64,000 nt of DNA from Candidatus Saccharibacteria bacterium oral taxon 488 (lineage in GTDB: Bacteria > Patescibacteriota > Saccharimonadia > Saccharimonadales > Saccharimonadaceae). The DNA lies in assembly GCA_013099195.1 (NCBI GenBank), contig CP039999.1, positions 310,001-374,000 on the forward strand. Direction: 5' to 3'. Numbering within the stretch: position 1 is the first letter of the stretch; each line of letters begins with the position of its first letter. Shown here piece by piece: positions 43,050 through 51,602 of the stretch. Position numbers and translations under genes: made by a program. Under the pieces are notes generated by a model that was given only the letters and a program-made list of their open reading frames with translations, was not told where the DNA came from and ran no database searches.

Positions 43050-43841
43050 TTATACGCTAGCGGCAATGCTGGTGCTGATGGCGGCTAACGGTGCTTCGGG
43101 TGACCACAAGAGGTAGCTGGCGGCGCGCGCAGCGGTTTGTCCGCGCCACAGCTGCATCGGCTCGGTCCAGGCTTGGGTGACGACTTCTCCGCCCCGTGCG
43201 ATGACGAGTTGATCGGCATGAAAAACTACTAATGTGACCGGATAGGTGATGGTGAATTTATGCAGCGCCTCGACGAACTGCGCCAGCTGCATGCTGAATG
43301 TCAGGATTTTTGGATAGTAGACGCTGCGAAACAGTTTCTGTACTTGGGCGAACGAGGCGACAAAGACGACGTGGGGATTGTCAAGGATGGCGGGAAAGCT
43401 GTTTTGCACCAGGTCGATGGCGTCGCGGCTCAGCACGACCGGCCGGTGGTACTGGCGCACAAATTGCTCGTACAGCGCGGCCGTTTCGCTATTTTTGCCG
43501 GCGTCGCCGATCAGCAGTATGACGTTAGCCCACTTGCCGAGGGCGGCTAATTCGCCTGCTGCCGCGCCACTGAGGCTGCCGGACGGATTGGTCGGCGCAA
43601 ATAGAACGTCGGTCATCGCTACTGGCACGGTGCGGCGCAGTGTGTCGGGTAGCAAGACTCGTACTTCGCCTGCCCCGGCGTCACGTGCTGCCTGGTAGCT
43701 GGTCGCCACCGCCGCAAAGCCGAGTTTGTTGCCACCAATGATCCCTAGCCGCCCGGCCTGGTCGCGGCGCTCTGGCCGATTCCATTCAATGTCGGGAAAC
43801 AGCGGCTTAGATTTTTCCTGCTTGCGCCAAAAGGTATCCAC
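43050..43841 (-). CDS. Ribokinase-fold protein, NAD(P)HX dehydratase-like
   Basis: 263 residues from GTG 43841 (AAAGG 5 nt upstream). The block AGRLGIIGGNKLGFAAVATSY and GAGEVRVLLPDTLRR resemble the YjeF C-terminal (NAD(P)HX dehydratase, ribokinase) fold, which repairs hydrated NAD(P)H. The usual central Gly-Asp catalytic motif is not obvious, so function may differ. It overlaps the HAD gene by 35 nt, suggesting co-translation. Confidence 0.65.
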   Translation of the reverse strand: MDTFWRKQEKSKPLFPDIEWNRPERRDQAGRLGIIGGNKLGFAAVATSYQAARDAGAGEVRVLLPDTLRRTVPVAMTDVLFAPTNPSGSLSGAAAGELAALGKWANVILLIGDAGKNSETAALYEQFVRQYHRPVVLSRDAIDLVQNSFPAILDNPHVVFVASFAQVQKLFRSVYYPKILTFSMQLAQFVEALHKFTITYPVTLVVFHADQLVIARGGEVVTQAWTEPMQLWRGQTAARAASYLLWSPEAPLAAISTSIAASV

Positions 43842-44541
43842 GTTCGCCTTTCTCGAGTTCAAACACCACGCTTTTACGCTCCAGGACAATTGGCCAGCTG
43901 TTGGTTTTGGCAATTTCGAGCAGCTTTTCCGTGGGATTAAAGACAACGGGGTGTTCAACCATCGCCAGGAGGTGCCGGTCGCCCTCGCTGTCGCCAAACG
44001 CATAACTGCCAGCAAGCGTTAGCCCGTGCTTATCAATGATTCCCTGGAGGATCTTGTCTTTATTGGTATACGTCTTGGTGGTAATTGTACCGGTAAAGGT
44101 ATCGCCCTGCCGTTCATACACCTGGGCCGCCCAGGCATCAAAGCCGTATTTTTTAGCAAATGGCTCGACCAGCTCCTGCTGCGAGCCAGAGATAGCGATT
44201 AGGAAGTAGCCCGCTTGCTTTAGCTCGCGCAGGCGATGCCGTGTGTAGGTGTAGACGTGGTCGAGCTCCCTCTCGGCGATACTGCTTGCCACCTCGTCGA
44301 ACACCGCGGTCGGGATGTCAGCCAGCGAACGAGAGATAGCATTGACCAAACTCAGTTCGTACTCGTCGTAGGCGTCTTTTGACTCTCGCCGTTTCCAGCT
44401 GAGTAATTTTTGCTGAATGATCGAGGCGTGGACTTCGGGGATGGCGCCAGCATCAATCAGCCCAAGCACCAATTGCCGGTACAGCCCGCCGCGAATGAGC
44501 GTGCCGTCGATGTCAAAAACCGCGAATTTCTGCTGCTTCAT
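43807..44541 (-). CDS. HAD-superfamily hydrolase (SerB/IB-like)
   Basis: 244 residues. HAD motif I DIDGTLI (about 9-15), motif II SGSQQELV, Lys in motif III, and motif IV GDSEGDRHLL. A helical cap lies between motifs I and II. Such enzymes are usually phosphatases; phosphoserine phosphatase is one option. GATAAT ends 6 nt before the ATG. Confidence 0.88.
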   Translation of the reverse strand: MKQQKFAVFDIDGTLIRGGLYRQLVLGLIDAGAIPEVHASIIQQKLLSWKRRESKDAYDEYELSLVNAISRSLADIPTAVFDEVASSIAERELDHVYTYTRHRLRELKQAGYFLIAISGSQQELVEPFAKKYGFDAWAAQVYERQGDTFTGTITTKTYTNKDKILQGIIDKHGLTLAGSYAFGDSEGDRHLLAMVEHPVVFNPTEKLLEIAKTNSWPIVLERKSVVFELEKGERGYLLAQAGKI

Positions 44542-44588
44542 CGCTTGATTATCTCGTATTTTTAGTTTTCTCGCAATAGCTTACTGCA

Positions 44589-45407
44589 TCATGAGGTAGA
44601 CGACTTAGCAATTGATAATTCATCGCGTAATTTGACCATGTTTTGGTACACTTCGTCAAAGGTCAGCCCCGATTCGTGGATGAGGCTGGCTAGGTCTTTT
44701 CCGACGTAGCGGAAGTGCCAAGCTTCGCTCGCGATACCGGTGATCTTTTCTTTTCCTTTTGGATAGCGCAGAATAAAGCCGTATTCGTGGGCATGAGCGG
44801 CCAGCCAGCTGGCGGTTTTTGGATCAAGCGCGCAGTCGCTAAAGCGGGCCTTGCATTTCTCAGAAAAGCTGGTCAAGTCAACCGCTAGGCCGAGCTGGTG
44901 TTCGCTGTGGCCGGGTTTGGCGACGTATTCATCGGTGTGGGCGGCGCCGTTTTTGGCGGTGGTTTCAGTGCGGACTTTGGCTTGGGCGGTGCCGGAGCGG
45001 TAGGCGCTAGAGACGAGGACCGGTAGCTTGGCCTCAGCCGCGGCTTGGCGCAGTTGCTCGAGTGGCTCTTTGACCATCGGCTGCACGTGCTTATCCTCTA
45101 TCCAGCTCGGCGTACCATCAGCAATATCAGTCAGCGGCGGCTCAAAGGCTGGGTCGATGCCCTGCTTGCCCGAAACGTACGACCAGATTTTCCCAGTTTG
45201 TAAATATTTCCACGACGGAAAGGTCAAGTCGCGATTGGTCCGGTCGAGACGGATGGTGATCGGCTGGAAATTATACAGCGGCGAATGAGCGACCGACTCT
45301 GAGGTTCGATTGACGAGCTGCGTGCCGCCATTGATCATCAGTAGTGTCAGTGTCGTCCAGGCTGCCAAAACCATGGCCACGACTGCGCGCCCCACCCCGT
45401 GCTTCAT
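44589..45407 (-). CDS. VanY-type D-Ala-D-Ala carboxypeptidase, copy 1
   Basis: 272 residues with an N-terminal signal/anchor helix (about 8-30) and an M15B domain: SAYRSGTAQ, zinc motif SEHQLGLAVDLT and EAWHFRYVG. It trims the stem peptide of peptidoglycan. It begins immediately after the stop of its paralogue (45408-46292). A Glu/His/Asp zinc set is complete. Confidence 0.92.
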   Translation of the reverse strand: MKHGVGRAVVAMVLAAWTTLTLLMINGGTQLVNRTSESVAHSPLYNFQPITIRLDRTNRDLTFPSWKYLQTGKIWSYVSGKQGIDPAFEPPLTDIADGTPSWIEDKHVQPMVKEPLEQLRQAAAEAKLPVLVSSAYRSGTAQAKVRTETTAKNGAAHTDEYVAKPGHSEHQLGLAVDLTSFSEKCKARFSDCALDPKTASWLAAHAHEYGFILRYPKGKEKITGIASEAWHFRYVGKDLASLIHESGLTFDEVYQNMVKLRDELSIAKSSTS

Positions 45408-46292
45408 TTATTGTGTCCCTCGCTGTTTGAGTTTGGTCATTGCCTCTTCAATATACGACCAGGCCTCCTCCATCGTCAAGCCCGATTGATGTAGAGCGCC
45501 CGCTAGTTCCCGCCCAACGTAGCGAAAATGCCATGGCTCGTACTGATAGCCGGTGATTTTTTCCTTACCCTTCGGATAGCGCAGAATAAAACCGTATTCG
45601 TGGGCGTGTGCGGCGAGCCATTTACCGGCGGCGGTTCGTTCGAAACAATCCTCCACCCAACAAGCTCGATCGATGCCACCAAAGTCAACGGCCAAGCCTG
45701 ATTGGTGTTCGCTATGACCGGGGCGTGAGCTAAACCGGTTGGCCTTAGCTTCGCCGTGCTGACGAACGTTGCTAGCAAAAAGTGAAGCCTGAGTAGCATA
45801 GCTGCGGTAGCCTGATCCGACGTAGATGGTGACACCGGCACTACCAGCAGCGGCGACTAATTTCTCGAGATCAGGCATGAGCACGGCGCGGAGCGAGCGC
45901 TCATCCTGGCTGCGGCCGGGTAGTGTCGGCACGCTGACGAGGCGGAGGTCGCTGGGTTGGTAACGAGGATTGGCAAAGGCTCGGGATTTGTTGACAATTT
46001 TCCAGATGTCAGCATCATCTGCATCATTAACGATGCGCGCAGGGATCGGTGTAGCGTTTGGCAGAGCGATGGTAATTAGTGCAGCTGGCGCTGGAGTTTT
46101 CGGGCTGTCGGGATCTTTTTCTTTGGGTGTCGGCGCGGGCTGCTCTTGGCTGATAGGCTGCTGGGCAGTGGTACGCGGCGGGTTGAAATGACGGAGGGTG
46201 AAATAAGTCGCTACAGCACTACTGGCGATGATCAGCACGGCACCCAGGCCAAGGAGCAGCTTACGTTCCCTCAAGCGTTTGGTAATTTTCAT
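45408..46292 (-). CDS. VanY-type D-Ala-D-Ala carboxypeptidase, copy 2
   Basis: 294 residues. N-terminal membrane helix (about 12-32), Pro/Thr-rich linker, then an M15B domain with GYRSYATQASLF, SEHQSGLAVDFGG and EPWHFRYVG. Two cysteines in CWVEDCF may form a disulfide. Clear paralogue of 44589-45407. It overlaps exoA by 4 nt. Confidence 0.92.
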   Translation of the reverse strand: MKITKRLRERKLLLGLGAVLIIASSAVATYFTLRHFNPPRTTAQQPISQEQPAPTPKEKDPDSPKTPAPAALITIALPNATPIPARIVNDADDADIWKIVNKSRAFANPRYQPSDLRLVSVPTLPGRSQDERSLRAVLMPDLEKLVAAAGSAGVTIYVGSGYRSYATQASLFASNVRQHGEAKANRFSSRPGHSEHQSGLAVDFGGIDRACWVEDCFERTAAGKWLAAHAHEYGFILRYPKGKEKITGYQYEPWHFRYVGRELAGALHQSGLTMEEAWSYIEEAMTKLKQRGTQ

Positions 46293-47089
46293 ACCTCAAC
46301 CTCGATGCTTACCGGGCAGTGATCGCTGCCCATTTGTTCGGGGTGGATTTGCGGATTTTTGACACGCTTAGCGATTTCGCGCGATGCCAACCAATAGTCG
46401 ATCCGCCAGCCGACGTTGCGCGCCCGGGCGTTGGCCCAGTGCGTCCACCAGGTGTAGGCGTCAGTTTTTTCGGGAAACGCCGCCCGGAAGATGTCGATAA
46501 ATCCAGCGTCCAGATAATTCTGGAAGCCCTCGCGCTCCTCGTCAGTGAAACCGTGCTTGCCGACATTAGGCTTTGGATTTGCCAGGTCAATTTCTTGATG
46601 CGCCACGTTCATATCGCCGCAGTATAGTACCGGTTTGACTAGCTCTAGTTCTTCCAGATAGGCCAGCACTGCCGGATCCCATTGCTCATGGCGTAAATTC
46701 AACCGACTTAAATCCCCCTTTGAATTTGGCGTATAACACGTCACCACCCAGAAATCGTCGAACTCGGCAGTGATGATGCGCCCCTCGTCTGCCGGATTGC
46801 CGTATTGATCGCCGGTCAAATTAAACCGCTCGATGATAGCCGGCGGCAACCCATCGCGCCAGTGCAGCGGCCGGATTTTCGACAAAATCGCCGTGCCGGA
46901 ATAACCTTTTTTGGCGGCTGAATAGAAATGTTCGTGATACTCTGGCAGATTAATTTCTACCTGGTCGCGGGCGGCCTTGGTCTCTTGGAGGCATACAATA
47001 TCCGGATCATAGGTTTGCAGGAAGCGGGCAAACTCGCCCTTGTTGATGACAGCGCGGATACCATTGACGTTCCAGGAAAATAATCGCAT
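46289..47089 (-). CDS. xth: Exodeoxyribonuclease III / AP endonuclease
   Basis: 266 residues. Motifs WNVNGIRA, CLQETKA, YCGDMNVAHQEID, RNVGWRIDYWL and SDHCPV are all present, the complete ExoIII/EEP active site. It repairs abasic sites. ATG 47089 is chosen because TATAAT (47096-47101) ends 6 nt upstream. It is transcribed divergently from the glycosyltransferase at 47132. Confidence 0.97.
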   Translation of the reverse strand: MRLFSWNVNGIRAVINKGEFARFLQTYDPDIVCLQETKAARDQVEINLPEYHEHFYSAAKKGYSGTAILSKIRPLHWRDGLPPAIIERFNLTGDQYGNPADEGRIITAEFDDFWVVTCYTPNSKGDLSRLNLRHEQWDPAVLAYLEELELVKPVLYCGDMNVAHQEIDLANPKPNVGKHGFTDEEREGFQNYLDAGFIDIFRAAFPEKTDAYTWWTHWANARARNVGWRIDYWLASREIAKRVKNPQIHPEQMGSDHCPVSIEVEV

Positions 47090-47095
47090 TCTTGT

Positions 47096-47101
47096 ATTAT
47101 A
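47096..47101 (-). promoter_or_regulatory. -10 box of exoA, leaderless
   Basis: TATAAT ends 6 nt before ATG 47089. Confidence 0.65.
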
Positions 47102-47117
47102 CAACGAATTATCATGG

Positions 47118-47123
47118 TATAAT
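47118..47123 (+). promoter_or_regulatory. Extended -10 box of glycosyltransferase operon
   Basis: TGGTATAAT ends 8 nt before ATG 47132, back-to-back with the exoA promoter 16 bp away. Confidence 0.6.
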
Positions 47124-47131
47124 TGCTAAAT

Positions 47132-48172
47132 ATGACTAAAAAGACATCCCGAATCGTGGTCAATATGATTTCGGAAAGTGAGTTTACGGTCCAAGGACAT
47201 GGTGTACATACAGCTTATAAGGAGATTACTGGTGCCTTGGAAAAACAGCCTGCTATTGATATTGCCATTAACACTAATCGATCGGCAGATATAGTTCATG
47301 TCCAGACAGTGGGTATGTATGCATTGGGACGGTTACTGCGCAAAAACGGTAAAAAAATTGTTTCAGCACACTTGGTACCAGATAGTTTCATTGGATCATT
47401 GAGGGCGGCCAAATACTGGAAGCCAGTTGGTAAATTGTGGCTAAAGTTCTTCTACAGCCGGGCCGACCTTGTGTTGGCCTGTTCCAAGATGGTACATGAT
47501 GAGCTGGTTCATGACATGAAATTGTCTAACGTCAAGGTGTTATACAATACAGTTGACATGGCGCGATATCGGGTTACTGCTGATGATCGCCGTGTTGCAC
47601 GTCAAGCGTTACATCTGACAGGACGTGATTTTGTCGTCATCGGTAATGGCCAAGTGCAGCCTCGCAAACGACTTGACACCTTTATATCAATCGCTCGTGC
47701 AATGCCGGATGTTACGTTTTATTGGATTGGTGGTATTCCATTTAAACATCTTGGGGCTAAATACGAGTCAATGCAAAAACTTATTAATTCAGTTCCTCCT
47801 AACCTTACGGTAACCGGTGTTATACCGCTCGAAGATGTGCGTCAGTATTATATGGCGGCTGATGTGTTTGTATTGCCGGCTACTCAGGAAAATCATCCTG
47901 TGTGTGTACTGGAGGCAGCTGGTGCTGGATTGCCGATAGTATTGCGTGATATTCCGCAGTATGACGATACATTTCGTGGTTCGGCAGTTATGGCGGATAC
48001 TGATGAGCAGTTTATTCAATTAGTAACCCGTCTCAGAATAGATGCGTCTTTTCGCCAGTCAGCAATTCATGGTGCTAAAAAAATTGCTGAACGATTTGAT
48101 AGCGGTGCTGGCGCCAAGCGCTTAGTCGCGATGTATCAAGAGTTGCTAAAAGAAGATGAGGAATGCGCGTAG
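47132..48172 (+). CDS. Family 4 (GT-B) glycosyltransferase, first
   Basis: 346 residues. GT-B fold with nucleotide-sugar motif FVLPATQENHPVCVLEAAGAGLP and the GNGQVQPRKRLD region. The frame is AT-richer than its successor. A 10-nt overlap with the next gene and shared promoter imply joint work in glycolipid or surface-glycan synthesis. Confidence 0.9.
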   Translation: MTKKTSRIVVNMISESEFTVQGHGVHTAYKEITGALEKQPAIDIAINTNRSADIVHVQTVGMYALGRLLRKNGKKIVSAHLVPDSFIGSLRAAKYWKPVGKLWLKFFYSRADLVLACSKMVHDELVHDMKLSNVKVLYNTVDMARYRVTADDRRVARQALHLTGRDFVVIGNGQVQPRKRLDTFISIARAMPDVTFYWIGGIPFKHLGAKYESMQKLINSVPPNLTVTGVIPLEDVRQYYMAADVFVLPATQENHPVCVLEAAGAGLPIVLRDIPQYDDTFRGSAVMADTDEQFIQLVTRLRIDASFRQSAIHGAKKIAERFDSGAGAKRLVAMYQELLKEDEECA

Positions 48173-49485
48173 GTTTATTCACCGATACCTATCGGCCGTC
48201 GATTAACGGCATCGTTTTTGTGGTCGAATCGCTCAAGCGCGAGCTCGAGGCGCTGGGCCACGAAGTCTACGTATTCTGCCCCGCCAAGTCGATAAATCCG
48301 GCCAAGCAGGCTGAGCTGCTCAACGAAGATCCGGATTCGCACATCGTCCGCTTTCCGTCGATCAAGGGTGCGTTTTTTGATGATTACGATACGTCGGTGT
48401 TCTTCCCGCCGGCGGTGCAGCGCCGCATCAAAGAGCTAGAGCTGGACATCGTGCACATCTTTACGCCGTCGCAAATCGGGCTGGTTGGCGTCAGCGCAGC
48501 GCACAAGCAGCAGATCCCTTTGGTCATCCAGCACTGCACCGACATGTACGAATTTGCCGAGCATTATCCGGCGGTGCTGCCGGGAATTTTGACGCTGGCT
48601 GGCGTGGTGCTACCACTGTCGATTAAGCTGAGGGGCCGTGATTTATTTGAACTGGTCAAGCTATATCGGCCGCGCGGTATCACCAAATGGAACCGGGCCA
48701 TCATTGAGTGCGTCATCACTATTCTCTACAGCAAAGCCGACGCCGTCATCGCCCTCAGTCGTAAAAGCGTGGCTCAGCTCAGCGGCTGGCAGGACGATGA
48801 TCATCTGTACGATTTGACACTACTGCCAAATGGTGTTAATGCTCTGCCGCGGCCGTCGGCGGCTCAGCTCAAGGCCTTTCGGGCGCAGTGGAGCCTACGG
48901 GCATCTGATGAAGTATTTGGCTTCATCGGGCGGCTGGGCGAAGAGAAAAACTTACCGATTCTGATCCAGGCCTTTGACAAGTACGTCGCCAAGGCTCGCC
49001 CCAAATCCAAATTGCTGTTCGTCGGCGATTTCGAGTACCGCAAAAAGCTCGAGGAGATGGCGGCCGAGAGTAAGTACGCTGATCGGATCATCTTTACTGG
49101 TGCCTTGCCGCGCGAGGAATTAGGCGTAGCGTATCAGGTGCTGGATGTGTTTTGCTTCCCGTCGCTCAAGGATACGCAAGGCTGGGTACTACACGAAGCG
49201 GCGCATGCTCGCAAACCAATTATCATCATTGATACGCAGGTATCCGAGGTAGTGCGTGACGGCGTAAATGGTATATTCGTGAAAAATCGGCCCAAGAGTA
49301 TGGCGGATGCTATCATCACATTGCTCCGTTCGCCGGCTCGCCGAGCGAGGTTTGGCGCTGAGAGCAAAAAATTAGCGGCCACGTTCACCGAGCGCCGCCA
49401 AGTCCGCAAATTAGAGAAATTATATCGCCGGGTTATCGCCCAGAAAGCTGCCGCCGCGTCTCGCGATCTTGATCGCGCCGCTTGA
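48163..49485 (+). CDS. Family 4 (GT-B) glycosyltransferase, second
   Basis: 440 residues. N-terminal GLFTDTYRPSINGI motif, membrane-associated helical region (about 140-165), and donor-site motif around FCFPSLKDTQGWVLHEAAHARKP. The start resembles lipid-directed mannosyl/glucosyl transferases (PimB/MgtA-like), consistent with building a membrane glycolipid. The end overlaps the convergent smpB by 53 nt. Confidence 0.9.
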   Translation: MRVGLFTDTYRPSINGIVFVVESLKRELEALGHEVYVFCPAKSINPAKQAELLNEDPDSHIVRFPSIKGAFFDDYDTSVFFPPAVQRRIKELELDIVHIFTPSQIGLVGVSAAHKQQIPLVIQHCTDMYEFAEHYPAVLPGILTLAGVVLPLSIKLRGRDLFELVKLYRPRGITKWNRAIIECVITILYSKADAVIALSRKSVAQLSGWQDDDHLYDLTLLPNGVNALPRPSAAQLKAFRAQWSLRASDEVFGFIGRLGEEKNLPILIQAFDKYVAKARPKSKLLFVGDFEYRKKLEEMAAESKYADRIIFTGALPREELGVAYQVLDVFCFPSLKDTQGWVLHEAAHARKPIIIIDTQVSEVVRDGVNGIFVKNRPKSMADAIITLLRSPARRARFGAESKKLAATFTERRQVRKLEKLYRRVIAQKAAAASRDLDRAA

Positions 49486-49912
49486 TGGTTTCGCGTTTGT
49501 CGTAGGTTTTTTTACCTTTGGCCAGAGCGATGACGACCTTAATGAATTTGCCGCTGGTTAGTAATTTGGTCGGCACGATGGTCATGCCTTGCTGTTTGGC
49601 CTCAGAAAAGCGCGTTAACTGGCGTTTGCTGACTAATAATTTCCGCACTGAAGTATCAATACTGCGGGCGTTGGCCTGGCCGCGAACATTGAGTCGCAGC
49701 GAAAAACTAGCATTATTCAGCCATAATTCACCATTTCGCAGACTGACGAACGCCCCCTTCAGCTGCACGTGCCCTTCCCTGGCGGCGCGTACTTCCATGC
49801 CTGTCAGCACCAGCCCAGCCACGATCTCCTCGCCCAACTCATAGTCAAATCGCGCTCGGCGATTTACGACGGTGTGAGTGGATGGTTTTTTGGTCTTGGC
49901 GGGCTTGGTCAC
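49433..49912 (-). CDS. smpB: tmRNA-binding protein SmpB
   Basis: 159 residues, standard length. NRRARFDYELGEEIVAGLVLTGMEV and the KKTYDKRETIKRRD tail are diagnostic. It delivers tmRNA to stalled ribosomes. GTG 49912 has TACAAT 6 nt upstream, so leaderless. The 3' end overlaps the convergent glycosyltransferase by 53 nt, an unusual antisense arrangement. Confidence 0.96.
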   Translation of the reverse strand: MTKPAKTKKPSTHTVVNRRARFDYELGEEIVAGLVLTGMEVRAAREGHVQLKGAFVSLRNGELWLNNASFSLRLNVRGQANARSIDTSVRKLLVSKRQLTRFSEAKQQGMTIVPTKLLTSGKFIKVVIALAKGKKTYDKRETIKRRDQDRETRRQLSGR

Positions 49913-49918
49913 GTGATT

Positions 49919-49924
49919 ATTGTA
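49919..49924 (-). promoter_or_regulatory. -10 box of smpB, leaderless
   Basis: TACAAT ends 6 nt before GTG 49912. Confidence 0.55.
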
Positions 49925-50013
49925 GCATGTAGGCTGGAGCCTTAGCTAGAAGATGATTGGTCTGTCTGGGTCGCGCCCCGTTCATCTGGATCGTACTGAA
50001 GCAGGATATCTGC

Positions 50014-50901
50014 CTAATCAAGCCTCGCTAGTGCAGTAATTGCTTCTTCATCCGCAATCATCATATCCACTCGCATTTCGTCTATGACGGCTGCGAACTC
50101 CTCTAGGGCTACTTGCTTTTGTGACATCGCTAATTCATCATCGCTATATATGGTATCAATACGGGTCAGGATTTCTTTGTATAGTTGATCAAGCAACTCT
50201 GACTTGTCTAAGTTAAAGAGAGTTTGAATCCCTGCCATGTCTACTGACGCTTCTTCCTCTAAACGACGCCTCTCTTTTGTATCACCCCGCAGCTCAGCTA
50301 GCTTGCTGTTGAGGATTTTTTGGGTAATTTCAATGACAGTCTCTGCGTCAACAGGACGTGGAATTTCCTTTTCGGAGGCTAAAATTTTCTGGCTAATCCA
50401 ATTGAGCTTATCTGATGCATCCAATATATCCATTGTCTTCACTTTGTCTTCTAGTCTGGCTAAGACATGGTATTTCGCTGCGTTTGGCGCGAGTCCATCA
50501 CTGAGAATTGTACCAAGCATCTCCTGAAGCTCTTTAATCGCTTGTAGTTCTTCTTCTGGTATATCTTTGGTGGCCTCTTGGTAGTTTTTGCGCTCATTTA
50601 CCATCTTCTCAGCTGTATTGTGATCGTCGTGAACATCGTCATCTGAAGTATTCCACGGGAAATTATACCCACGCATGTTATTGTCATACAGTGCTGTTCT
50701 GATTGTGTATAGTATGGCTGCTTGGGTGCGCGGCGAAAGGGGCGACTCATTATTGTTAGCCTCCGATTCGGCTGGACAAAACTTTTTAACAAACTTTTCA
50801 GCCGGTGCAGCGATATGGGTAATGTCCTCGCCACTGGCTGTGTAGTATTTTTTATCTGTTCGCTCTTCTCGTGGTGCTTGTGGTGTCGTCTCTGTACTCA
50901 T
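50014..50901 (-). CDS. Hypothetical acidic helical protein
   Basis: 295 residues, soluble, strongly acidic, largely helical with likely coiled coils in the last ~120 residues (EEEASVDMAGIQTLF onward). No catalytic motif. TATAGT lies 8 nt before the ATG. It is neighboured by another unknown protein (50959-51531) of similar style; the pair may be lineage-specific. Confidence 0.65.
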   Translation of the reverse strand: MSTETTPQAPREERTDKKYYTASGEDITHIAAPAEKFVKKFCPAESEANNNESPLSPRTQAAILYTIRTALYDNNMRGYNFPWNTSDDDVHDDHNTAEKMVNERKNYQEATKDIPEEELQAIKELQEMLGTILSDGLAPNAAKYHVLARLEDKVKTMDILDASDKLNWISQKILASEKEIPRPVDAETVIEITQKILNSKLAELRGDTKERRRLEEEASVDMAGIQTLFNLDKSELLDQLYKEILTRIDTIYSDDELAMSQKQVALEEFAAVIDEMRVDMMIADEEAITALARLD

Positions 50902-50958
50902 AGATTTATACTATAACATTGTTTAAGTATAAATGCAATACCTAGCTACTATTTTGTC

Positions 50959-51531
50959 CTATTCAAGCCCGTGCACTTCACCGGTTGTGAAGTCCCATTT
51001 GGCATTATGCTGACACTGACATACGAGAGCCAGGACATTATGGCCGAGCTCTCCGACTGCTGGATGGTGACATTCGCCTCTGATAGCCCAGCCGAGTAGC
51101 CGTACCAGTGCGGGGTAATTGTTGATATGATTCATGATAATCGATTGGTTGGCAGACTTCTCGATTGTATCAACGAGTCGCCACGCAGAAAGGTCTGGCT
51201 TAAACTCTGGGTGCTTCTCGAGCAAGTGTGCTACGTTCGCGATATTCTCAAGAATATCACAAATATCGACAGTCTCATCGGGGTTTTCGAGCCGGGCAAT
51301 GGCGGCGCGGAATTTTTCATTGAGGCGCTGGTAACTAGGGAGATTATTACCTTCTGATCGTTGGATGTGGGCTTCTATTAGTGGTATGATTACGCCTTCA
51401 GTAGTAGCTGCGCTGGCTTCATCGTGGTGTGGTGGCACCTCGTCTGATAGTGGCGGTATAGCGCGATCTCCAGCAATGGTCTTGAATGGTATAATTTCGG
51501 CCTTGTTGCGGCCCGATTCAGTTCCTGGCAT
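50959..51531 (-). CDS. Hypothetical protein
   Basis: 190 residues, soluble, helical (for example ANVAHLLEKHPEFKPDLSAW). Contains several Cys and His near the end (GECHHPAVGELGHNVLALVCQCQHN) that could bind a metal. Gene is preceded by TATTAT at 7 nt. No family recognised. Confidence 0.65.
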   Translation of the reverse strand: MPGTESGRNKAEIIPFKTIAGDRAIPPLSDEVPPHHDEASAATTEGVIIPLIEAHIQRSEGNNLPSYQRLNEKFRAAIARLENPDETVDICDILENIANVAHLLEKHPEFKPDLSAWRLVDTIEKSANQSIIMNHINNYPALVRLLGWAIRGECHHPAVGELGHNVLALVCQCQHNAKWDFTTGEVHGLE

Positions 51532-51587
51532 GCGTTAAATAATACGATGTAATTACGTAAAAGTCAATGATTAGCATCATAATATGC

Positions 51588-51593
51588 TACAAT
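51588..51593 (+). promoter_or_regulatory. -10 box of ABC-F gene
   Basis: TACAAT ends 9 nt before ATG 51603. Confidence 0.5.
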
Positions 51594-51602
51594 ATCCCAA
51601 GC

